A stretch of 64,000 nt of DNA from Arthonia radiata. Taxonomy: Eukaryota; Ascomycota; Arthoniomycetes; Arthoniales; Arthoniaceae. Below the pieces are notes generated by a model. The model ran no database searches and was not told the origin of the DNA. It was given only the letters and a program-made list of their open reading frames with translations. Where the stretch lies: positions 682,001-746,000 of the forward strand of contig PSQN01000016.1 of NCBI GenBank assembly GCA_002989075.1. The letters are read 5' to 3'. Every line of letters starts with the position of its first letter. The first letter of the stretch is position 1. Below, piece by piece: positions 11,052 to 19,077 of the stretch. The translations under genes were made by a program, and so were the position numbers.

Positions 11052-13070
11052 TCAATCCTCCTCATTCCCGTTGACCATCCAATAAAACCCGACTTCTTCC
11101 GCGATATCCTCAAAGCCCTCAAGCTCGCTGGTAGCGCCGTCTCCAACAACACCGACATCCACATCATCCATATCCGTGCAATGGGCCACGTGCCTCTGGG
11201 TCTCCCTCGCTTCACCCTCCAAATACGTACCTGCATCCCATTTGATCTGCACCTTTTCCACCTCTCGCCAGTCCGCGCTCTTCTCACTCTCCTTATACGC
11301 GCTGAACAGTCCTCGTCCATACTTCCGCGCGTGCATAATCTGCTGCAGCGTCAACGTCTTCACCAATCCGCCATGCAGGAACAAAATCGGACTATCCACC
11401 GCATCCGGATGATGCTGCCCAAAGCTGTGGCCGCAGTACAACCCCTCTCCCTGATTGCGCTCTCTCACCTCCCCACTCTCCCTCGCCAACGCCATCTCAC
11501 TCCCACTACTCACCCCCTTCCTCACCTCCGCAGCATCCGGCCACGCACTCTCATCCCGCGGTCTCTGCACCATCCCCACACTACTCAACCACCTCTTCGG
11601 CCTCCCATACTCCGTCCTCAGCGCCCTCCACGCAAACCGAAACGTATCCTTATCCCCCAGCAAAAACTCCTTATAGTACTCCTGGTCCGCCCAGAACTTC
11701 GCCAGCTGCAGGTGATACCAGAATTTCTCTTTGTTCACCAGCAGCTGCCCGGACTCTTGCTCGTACTCGTCCATCCTGCATTCCGTACTTGACAGCGCCC
11801 AGATCGGGTTCTCGGGACGCGTGCGCGCGATGTCCGGCCAGAAGACGGTGCCGAATTCCTTGTACGTGCGCGAGTGGAAGAGCACGCCGGGGTCGGAGAC
11901 CGGGAGGTTGTCGGAGTCGAGCAGGAGGGGTTCGGCGAAGCGCGAGTTCAGCAGCGCGGCGGTCTTGAGGTTGTAGTTTATAATCCCCTCAGCGTTGGTG
12001 CTGACAGGTTGATCCGGGTCCGCGAGGTCGGAGAAGGAGATATCTGGGAAGACGTTCGACAGGGCGGTTTTGTTGGTCCCAGACAACTCCTCGAGGCCGT
12101 GATGGTGGATCTCGACGGGGAGGGAGGTTTTGAGGTGTGCGAGCATGCGCAGGAGGACGAAGGTGCGTTTTAAGCTCCGTTCGTTTCCTGCGACGACGAC
12201 GATGCCGCGGCCTTCGAAGCGGTCCGCGACGGCGGAGTAGGGGATTGCGTCTGAGAGGATGAAGCGTTGCCAGTTTTCGCGGTGGTGGGCGATGTCGGAG
12301 CCGTTGCGCGGGTTGACGGCCCATTCGGCGTCGGCGCCGAATTGGAAGTTCACGGGGAGGGTGGAGGGCCAGGTGCAGGATTCGGCGGCGGAGGGGACGG
12401 TGAGGTTGGGGAGGGAGGGGAGGGCGGAGAAGTGTGGGAGGAAGGCGTCGGCGGAGGGGAGGAGGTGTGCGCTGCTGTGGAGGGATGGAGAGATGGTGGG
12501 GCTGGGGCGTGTGTGGGTCGTTGGCTTGCGAGTAGTGGTGTGAGGCGCGGCGTGGGTGGTTGGGGAGGCATCTGTGGATGGATGCGAGATAGCGTGAGTC
12601 GAGGTGTCGACGCCTGTAGTGTATTCGTAGCCGGCATGTGTTGCATATGAGGAGGTCGTCGATCCCGTTGCACTTCGCTCACTCTCAAGGCTTGAGATCT
12701 TGCTGAGTACCTCCTGGTCGACCTCTTGATCTGCTGTAGCGTGCGTCGCCGTTGGGTCTGCTGTATTTGTCCTGCTCGGTGCTTCCCCAAGAGCAACCGC
12801 TTCTTTCATCCCCACCTGCTTCACGCCCGTGGCAAGCACCTCTTCGTTGTTGGCGTCCTTCCATGCCTGCTGCTGAGGAGGCTCTGGGTGTGCTGGTCGG
12901 ACATAGGTCCCAGCGTCTTTCAGCTCCTGGACTGGATCTTTGAGATGCCGATGTCTTGAGGTGCGGCTCGAACCGCTCGTTTGGGCGAGGTTCAGGTACA
13001 AGAGGAAGAGGAAGACGACCGCTGCGAGGACGTAGCGGAGGATATGGCGGCTGCCGGTCAGGAGTGCCAT
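11052..13070 (-). CDS. Golgi alpha-mannosyltransferase, GT71 (MNN1/MNN2-type)
   Basis: One exon, 672 residues from the ATG at 13070. An ATG 17 codons upstream is also in frame, but the chosen start puts the membrane anchor at residues about 8-30 (HILRYVLAAVVFLFLLYLNL), as in type II Golgi enzymes. A Ser/Thr/Pro-rich stem to about residue 215 follows, then the catalytic domain: GIVVVAGN with the following nucleotide-binding region, NYNLKTAALL, and LLLDSDN near residue 387 providing the metal-binding DxD. Near the C-terminus are GHSFGQHHPD and PILFLHGGLVKT. Such enzymes add alpha-mannose from GDP-mannose to N- or O-glycans of wall mannoproteins. Whether linkage is alpha-1,2 (MNN2/MNN5) or alpha-1,3 (MNN1) cannot be told here. 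A TCGTC repeat lies about 140 bp upstream of the start. Confidence 0.88.
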   Translation of the reverse strand: MALLTGSRHILRYVLAAVVFLFLLYLNLAQTSGSSRTSRHRHLKDPVQELKDAGTYVRPAHPEPPQQQAWKDANNEEVLATGVKQVGMKEAVALGEAPSRTNTADPTATHATADQEVDQEVLSKISSLESERSATGSTTSSYATHAGYEYTTGVDTSTHAISHPSTDASPTTHAAPHTTTRKPTTHTRPSPTISPSLHSSAHLLPSADAFLPHFSALPSLPNLTVPSAAESCTWPSTLPVNFQFGADAEWAVNPRNGSDIAHHRENWQRFILSDAIPYSAVADRFEGRGIVVVAGNERSLKRTFVLLRMLAHLKTSLPVEIHHHGLEELSGTNKTALSNVFPDISFSDLADPDQPVSTNAEGIINYNLKTAALLNSRFAEPLLLDSDNLPVSDPGVLFHSRTYKEFGTVFWPDIARTRPENPIWALSSTECRMDEYEQESGQLLVNKEKFWYHLQLAKFWADQEYYKEFLLGDKDTFRFAWRALRTEYGRPKRWLSSVGMVQRPRDESAWPDAAEVRKGVSSGSEMALARESGEVRERNQGEGLYCGHSFGQHHPDAVDSPILFLHGGLVKTLTLQQIMHARKYGRGLFSAYKESEKSADWREVEKVQIKWDAGTYLEGEARETQRHVAHCTDMDDVDVGVVGDGATSELEGFEDIAEEVGFYWMVNGNEED

Positions 13071-13210
13071 TGCTTTCGACCCTACTGGATTACAAACAAA
13101 GGGAACGTCAAGAGACAACAATTGCTACCACACCAAGGACCAGAGGGTGCGCATCTTGAATGTGCTGACGGGGGAATTGGGACGCTTGGTAGTAGGGGCT
13201 GTCCGTGCTG

Positions 13211-13250
13211 TCGTCTCGTCTCGTCTCGTCTCGTCTCGTCTGGTCTTGTC
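13211..13250 (+). repeat. Pentanucleotide microsatellite (TCGTC)n
   Basis: Six perfect TCGTC units at 13211-13240, then imperfect units to about 13250. It lies in the upstream region of the mannosyltransferase gene, about 140-180 bp before its start codon. Confidence 0.95.
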
Positions 13251-14279
13251 TGGCCTCGGCTTGGCGTCGAAAGCGAGAACGAGATCTCGGGTCATCATTG
13301 GAGCGGCGGACGAGTGTTTCATGCTGGTATCATTGCGTCTTCGTTTCGTGTTATAAAATCTATGCTTCGCTCATGAGACGACGAAAATGACATGACAACC
13401 CCCAGAGTCAGCAATTGACAATGTCGGCCTTACGCCTCCACATGTCATCGTAGAGGTGAAAATGTCCATGCCTTCTCTCGAACTGACACAACCGAACAGT
13501 GTTGAAAGCAAGTATGCAAGTCCCCCGTCTCTCTTGCGCATTGGTCACTGCTATCGTTTCCATGAATAAGATTGGATAGCAGGATCGTAATCGGCAGCCT
13601 CATAGTCATTGGACTATGCTCGGGCGCACAAGCTCGGAAACGGCAAAGCAAACAACAAGATTTGCCAAAACAGAAAACAAACAAAGGGCGGGATGACCCC
13701 CCAACACGCTCTTTAGATCGGGTCTCCGTTTCTCTATTTCTATCTTCTTCGTGTATTGTATTCATCCACTCAGTTTTCTCATTGCTCTCTCCACGTGCGT
13801 TTCTTCTCACCTTCTGGTCTTCACAAGACTAAGAGATTGGCATTGTTGCATCTTTATCACACAAAATTCCGTACGTGTGCTTGCTTTTCCGCGAGCGTGC
13901 TCTGGCAACAAAAGCGAAAGATGGCCCTGGTCGGTCTGATACAGACGATTCCTGCCCTAGGCGGCTCACACGGATGGCAAGCGTCCGTTTGCTATCCAGA
14001 TGGAGCAGACGCGGCTTTTGCCACCGCGTGTACGCGACCTGCGCCTCCGCCTCGTTGATAGATCAAGTCGAAGACTAGTCCCTTTCAGTATATACATGTA
14101 GAGTCACCTCGAAGCGGATTCACCTCGAGGTAGATTCACCTCAAAGCATCTCCTCCACTACAAGGGCGTGTGTTTTGAGTCTTTAGCATCCATGTTCAAC
14201 AACCCTTCGCTGCGAACTGCCAAAGTTTGAGTCACAACCTCGATTGTTTAGAAAATCGCCCAAATAAAGGTCACTGAAC
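13251..14279. other. Divergent intergenic region
   Basis: Together with the microsatellite this is the shared upstream region of the mannosyltransferase gene (-) and the family member at 14280 (+). No gene was seen. The only structure noticed is the 16-bp triplicate at 14104-14151. Confidence 0.6.
14104..14151 (+). repeat. Three tandem 16-bp units upstream of 14280
   Basis: Three successive 16-bp units, each starting TCACCTC (TCACCTCGAAGCGGAT, TCACCTCGAGGTAGAT, TCACCTCAAAGCATCT), end about 130 bp before the start codon of the next gene. The spacing suits repeated binding sites for a regulator, but that is inference. Confidence 0.8.
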
Positions 14280-15890
14280 ATGGCTGATGATCCATGTCCT
14301 TCAACACACACGCACGACTACCTTCCAGAGCCCGAAACGTCGCAGTGGCAACTGGACCATAACCACGACATCTCCGATAAGAACTTGAGCCACGTTCACA
14401 GCTACACCAAGTCCTACCGGAGCGATTACATCCCGCTGGCCTTACCTGAAGATGAACAACCCGCACCAAGTCCAGCAGTGACATATTCTATAACCGACGA
14501 CGCCCCTTCAAATGCGAAAACAATTCTGCGAAAGTTTGTATACTTTCTACGCGATTTGTCTTACGTGCGAGCTCATGTCGTCTACGTACCACATGCGCAG
14601 ACCGAGGGGATAAAGTCATACGCATCGCTCCTGCGCAAAACCCCCCCGGCTGATGCCCATCTATTCGAGCTCACCATGTTGGACAAATTAAACGACCGAC
14701 CCTCAACAACCCGGCGCCTCTGTTTGAAGCTCCTACGTGACGAAGAGGACGGCGACTTTCTGGTCTGGCAAAACAACCTCATGGATCCTTCGTCAGAGTT
14801 TTCCGACGAGATAGAGGAGCGCGCAGGAAAGATGCTTATGAACACAGCATCCCTCTTTTGCAGAACCGAAAACATTGCATCGCCGAGCCAAGCTGAGACA
14901 GAGATCAATTACGAGATAGACCGGCGCATCGACAAGACCCGTTTCGACAGCATCCAAGTTCCCAGGGAGTGCTTCCTAAAGAGAGCCCCTCGAGAAGTCC
15001 GCAATACCATCTACTACTTTGCAATGCTTCCTGATATACACTACGACAACCAGCTAACAATATGGCCATATCGTCGCCAGCATCTGGGGGGTCAATACCG
15101 GACACTTGCCCATACGTCGCCGTCCTTGCCACTCTTGCAAGTCTCGCGCAGTATCTATCAGGAAGCGTCCGAGGTACTCTACCGCTCCTTCTCCTTCGGC
15201 TTCCCAATTCCACACAAAGCGCGGCGCTTCTTCCAGCAAGTGCCGCATGACTCATTGAGGCACATTCGCACAATCGACCTGGTATTCGAAGCAGACGTCA
15301 CACTCGCATTCCTGTGGGAAACTCTAGCATTTAGGTTCTCCTCAATCACAAAGGTCGTGCATAACGATCTTGATGGCTATCACTTCCATGAGCTGCTTGA
15401 GGACGTCGACAAAAAGCTACGGGACACGACAGTGACTATCAATTTCCGCTTCCCCTTTGCGCGTCGCATGCAAATGGCGCGATGGGATGGCTGCTGCCAC
15501 TTCATGCTCTGCAAGTGGATGATCAACGCAGCAATTGATGCTGTCGACAGTTTCAACTCTCGCATAGCTTTAGAGCGCTCCATCGACGACCCGCGAATCG
15601 AGTTGAAGTTCAAACGAGCCGACAATGCAGGCTTTCGGTGTGAAGACCGCAGCTTGAAGGAACAAGATCACGAACTAGTGGAATTCGCGCAGCGCTGCCG
15701 CGCTGGGCTTGTGGATTGGGAAGCACTGATTACCGCAGATGCACCTGACCCCTGGATGCGTGGCCCTGAACCCGAAGAACAATTGATAGAAATGGAGATT
15801 TCGAGACCACCAGAGTGTTGGTGCAGTAGTCATCCAACGACATATGAAGAAGATGAAGAAGCGGAGCTGACGGATTTGGGTGACGCTTAG
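14280..15890 (+). CDS. Tandem-family member 2, F-box-like protein of unknown function
   Basis: One intact exon, 536 residues, ATG at 14280. It is the best-preserved of three paralogues (with 6560-9012 and 16346-17890). Family landmarks: a YLRD/RAHV block near residue 100, FELTMLDKL near 135, an F-box-like segment RAPREVRNTIYYFA near 240, IWPY near 260, LLQVSRSIYQEASEVLYRSF near 285, ARRFFQQVP, CCHFMLCKW and DPRIELKFKR, and a Cys/acidic C-terminal tail with TYEEDEE. The LP.ELR..I.. plus LL..CR.I..EA...LY pattern is common in large fungal families of F-box-like or 2EXR-type proteins. No catalytic motif, signal peptide or membrane segment is seen. It may be a substrate adaptor in ubiquitination, but nothing here proves that. 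No introns, unlike copy 1. Confidence 0.8.
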   Translation: MADDPCPSTHTHDYLPEPETSQWQLDHNHDISDKNLSHVHSYTKSYRSDYIPLALPEDEQPAPSPAVTYSITDDAPSNAKTILRKFVYFLRDLSYVRAHVVYVPHAQTEGIKSYASLLRKTPPADAHLFELTMLDKLNDRPSTTRRLCLKLLRDEEDGDFLVWQNNLMDPSSEFSDEIEERAGKMLMNTASLFCRTENIASPSQAETEINYEIDRRIDKTRFDSIQVPRECFLKRAPREVRNTIYYFAMLPDIHYDNQLTIWPYRRQHLGGQYRTLAHTSPSLPLLQVSRSIYQEASEVLYRSFSFGFPIPHKARRFFQQVPHDSLRHIRTIDLVFEADVTLAFLWETLAFRFSSITKVVHNDLDGYHFHELLEDVDKKLRDTTVTINFRFPFARRMQMARWDGCCHFMLCKWMINAAIDAVDSFNSRIALERSIDDPRIELKFKRADNAGFRCEDRSLKEQDHELVEFAQRCRAGLVDWEALITADAPDPWMRGPEPEEQLIEMEISRPPECWCSSHPTTYEEDEEAELTDLGDA

Positions 15891-16345
15891 ATACGCACTC
15901 AGAGCAGGCGACTAATGATTGGCGACCACTGATTGATTGGCAATATGCAATAGAGAGCTATCAGTGGTCTCAAAGTGCGAGTGTGCACGCCGTCGGCGCT
16001 TATGAAGACATTTGTGCGGGTTTGCTTGAAGAGTATCACGAGGAATTTGTGCAGCAGCAACAGCAGCGCCACTTGTGTCTCTGTCGATCATCGTGGGAAT
16101 CTTCGTTGCGCGTTTGACTCGAGGCGCCTCATTGCTCCGGGTCCCAAGGTGAACGGAAATGCCGCCTCTACCTGTGCCCTCACCTGATCAAGCCGTTCTC
16201 ACAAGACGGCGAATGACACATCATCTTTACATCATTACAACCTCCGAATTCCTCTGCAAATAACAGTTGCCGATTTCCATCAACAACGCACATTTGTGAA
16301 AACCAAGGACCTGGACCGTCACAAGAGCTGTGACAAGTACGCATC

Positions 16346-17890
16346 ATGACGGACATGTTTGATTATTCTGAGCCACATGTGGAGCTGCCTGACCAGAGTG
16401 CAAATTCGTATTGGCAAGTACACGAAACAGACCCGATCGCCACACGCAATTGGAACCGCGCTCGAAGATATACCCATTTCTGCCGCAACGGCGACTTCAA
16501 CCTACCCTTCCTCAATCGCGAAGACGAACCACAGATCCCTCCTGCAATCACCTTTAGCGGCTTTGACCATGCTCAGAACGAACTGAGATGGTGTCTCTCA
16601 GATCTCGTTCACTATCTTCGAGGGATACCGTTCCTGCGCGCACAAGTCGTTTACAAACCCGATGTCGATATCTTCGGCCCCTTGCCGCCAGAGCTCGAGG
16701 CCCTGCCGAAACCTCTTGATGTAGGCTATGTCTTCGAGATTACACTTCTGGACAAGCTTGTGAGCCGTCCCTCATTTACGTATACACTTCTGCTCTCCAA
16801 AGAACGGGGCGTAGCGGATCTGCTACGTGGCTGGGGAGCATTGATTAGTTACTGGCACAGCGGCGAGTGGACCGACTTCATTATGCTCTTGGGTACGCTC
16901 ACTGAGAAGGCGGAGCGCATGAACATCGATACAGCATTGGCATTCTGTCCTGGTTGGTCGTCTACGCCGTGTCCTGACGAGAAAGTGGACAATTGGCGGT
17001 CGCCGCAGGCGATAGCAGCAGCCAGAGCTGAGACCGCCATTGACGGCGAGATCGAGCGAATGATCATTGCCGATCGTCTTGCTGAGATATCAATACCTCT
17101 AAGGTCGCTCCTAGATCTGCCGAACGAGCTGTTCGATCGTATATGCTACTTGGCCATGTCTCCTCGCGGTCAGTCCGACACAAGCGAAACAATCTGGCCG
17201 TACCAATATCGCTACTTCGATAGATGCGGACAACTTCTGGATCACATAGTGCCCGCTTTGCAACTGTTACGAACTTCGCACACAGTTCACGACGCTACAG
17301 CTAAAGTGCTCTATGGAGACTTCTCCTACGGCTTCAAGATGCCCGTCCACGCCAAGCGGTTCTTCCGTCAGATACCGCAACAGTCTCTAAGATTCATCCG
17401 TAAAATGGATCTCTGCCTCTACCCGGGTACTGCAATGCTCTTCCTCGTCCACACTCTCGGCTTCGACTACGGCAGCTCCTCTGGCCTCGACACCTACGGT
17501 CTCGACGAGGATCTCGTCTGGGGCATCCCAAATCCGGAACGCTACATTTTCCACCGCTTCCTCGAATACATGGACCAACGCTTGAGCGATGGACAGCTGA
17601 GTTTGACGTTTCGGTTGACATCAGCTTATTTCATAGATTTCTTATGTTCAGACTTCCACAAGTGTTGCCACTTCACTCTCTGCAAGTGGATTGTTAAAGC
17701 CGTCGTCGACGCCGTTGCAGACTTCAATGGTCGCCTACTGCTCGAGCATCCGGGAAGCAAGCCGCGGATCAAGCTCAATTTCAAGCGCGGTGACGGTGCC
17801 GGCTTTCACTGCCATGGGAGGGACCTCGAGAATCAGGATGCCTGGCTGCGGAAGTTCGCGAGGCTGTGTGAAGTCGAACTGGTGTCGTGA
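16346..17890 (+). CDS. Tandem-family member 3, C-terminally truncated
   Basis: One exon, 514 residues, ATG at 16346, 455 bp downstream of member 2. It shares the same blocks: PPAITF and YLRGIPFLRAQVVY, FEITLLDKL, LPNELFDRICYLA, IWPYQY, ARFFRQIP-type motif (AKRFFRQIPQQSLRFIRKMDL), CCHFTLCKWIV and PRIKLNFKRGDGAGF. The reading frame stops at a TGA (17888-17890) where member 2 continues for another 51 residues. Sequence similar to that missing tail is still present just downstream (see 17891-18071). The body is open, so it may still make a protein that lacks the tail. Function unknown, as for member 2. Confidence 0.78.
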   Translation: MTDMFDYSEPHVELPDQSANSYWQVHETDPIATRNWNRARRYTHFCRNGDFNLPFLNREDEPQIPPAITFSGFDHAQNELRWCLSDLVHYLRGIPFLRAQVVYKPDVDIFGPLPPELEALPKPLDVGYVFEITLLDKLVSRPSFTYTLLLSKERGVADLLRGWGALISYWHSGEWTDFIMLLGTLTEKAERMNIDTALAFCPGWSSTPCPDEKVDNWRSPQAIAAARAETAIDGEIERMIIADRLAEISIPLRSLLDLPNELFDRICYLAMSPRGQSDTSETIWPYQYRYFDRCGQLLDHIVPALQLLRTSHTVHDATAKVLYGDFSYGFKMPVHAKRFFRQIPQQSLRFIRKMDLCLYPGTAMLFLVHTLGFDYGSSSGLDTYGLDEDLVWGIPNPERYIFHRFLEYMDQRLSDGQLSLTFRLTSAYFIDFLCSDFHKCCHFTLCKWIVKAVVDAVADFNGRLLLEHPGSKPRIKLNFKRGDGAGFHCHGRDLENQDAWLRKFARLCEVELVS

Positions 17891-18071
17891 AAGATGCTTG
17901 GGGTGTCTCCGCTCGATCCGCGGAACTATGATTGGTGGGATCCAGCGGAAGTGCCGTTACAACGACGAATGTTTGCGCCACCGCAGTGTGGGTGTTATGT
18001 GTCCGTCGACTTACGAGCGAGACGAGGAGCTGAAACGACGTGGAGCATCGAGTGAGAGTCCACAAGAGTAA
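17891..18071 (+). pseudogene. Relict of the family tail after the stop of member 3
   Basis: Directly after the TGA at 17888-17890 the same frame reads on with PLDPRNYDWWD and APPQCGCY, matching the APDPW and RPPECWC region of member 2. Near 18000 the similarity moves to another frame, giving CPSTYERDEELKRRG against SHPTTYEEDEEAEL in member 2, and ends at TAA 18069-18071. So the ancestral tail appears cut off by one stop and one frameshift. Confidence 0.7.
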
Positions 18072-18470
18072 CAAGACAGCAGATACTTTGATCAGCAAAG
18101 TTGTTCTTACTTGATGTTTGGCTGCCTATGATCGGCGCAGCCACGAGGTCTAGAGACTGGACAGACACGATTTCATTGGCCGCTGACAGTGCCCTCCATG
18201 AAGCGGATCGGTCTGGATAGATTGGTAATGCACATTGACTACGATATCCGCAGGGAACAAAATTCTTCCGTACCCCTACAATCATTAGCAGAGGACGACT
18301 TTCTAACGTTTCCCCTTCGATTAACGAACTTCAACAACGAACGGGAATGACAGGAACACTGGTGTTAAAGGTCGCGAGGTCGCAGAGCAGAGCTCTTTAG
18401 GAGCGCGGCAAATTCAATAGACCTACTGCTCATAGATGCAGCATACACACCAGCTTCTCTCATTGTTAGC

Positions 18471-19077
18471 ATGGGTCTCAGTCGCACCAGATACATTAAC
18501 ACTTTCGCCACTACCTGTTTGGCCACTCTTTACGTTCTATGCTGCTTCATCCTGCCACTCGACATCCAGTATCAAATCAGCCATATCCGAACTAGACTGC
18601 CTCGAGCAGGCTTGAACACAACATCGTATCGTGTATCTGCCTCCGCACCGCTGTGATCGGATTCTTTGAGAGTACTAACAGTTGATCAGGTCACACGTCG
18701 GAGGAGAAACGGCTGACATGCCCAATGAACAGATTCGGACAATTTCTGATGCCGGCTTCAGCAATCCAGCCAGAGACATCAGCTTCAGACTTACCAAGCA
18801 ACAAACAACACCAGCACAGAAAAAGTCTAAGCACATCTCGAAAGACAAACGCAGCTCTGAAAATGCTCTCATCATTCTGCTTCGTAGTCATACACACATA
18901 CTTCATGCACGTCAATGCTTAGCAACCTTCAATGCTAAGCAGACTTCCTGCCTGCCTTTTTCGCGCCACCTTTGCCTCTCGGGCCCCCTCGGAAGCCCCT
19001 GTGAGTCCGACCCTACCGGCTCACCACACCCCGCACGGCCCCGTCCAACACCACACTGCCTAGTATCTAGATTATAG
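18471..19077 (+). CDS. Possible two-exon small membrane or secreted protein
   Basis: Exon 1 18471-18625 and exon 2 18690-19077 would encode 180 residues. The proposed 64-nt intron has a GTATCG donor and a perfect TACTAAC branch site 11 nt before a CAG acceptor, which is the main support. The N-terminus has one hydrophobic stretch at about residues 12-30 (FATTCLATLYVLCCFILPL), which could be a signal peptide or anchor; the rest is polar and basic. The second exon runs antisense into the last exon of TRL1, which weakens the call; the real 3' end may differ. No family recognised. It may instead be a non-coding transcript. Confidence 0.3.
18935..19012 (-). other. In-frame Gly/Arg/Lys tail beyond the TRL1 stop
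   Basis: Immediately after the proposed TRL1 stop (TAG, 19013-19015) the same frame stays open for 25 codons, reading through GFRGGPRGKGGAKKAGRKSA to a TAG at 18935-18937. RG/K-rich ends of this sort are common in RNA-binding proteins. It may be a tail lost by a stop, reached by readthrough, or joined by splicing I could not identify. Confidence 0.5.

Noticed and set aside
12350-12796. 148-codon frame overlapping the mannosyltransferase stem
   Set aside because: Same strand, different frame; Pro/Ser/Thr composition comes from the stem-coding bias.
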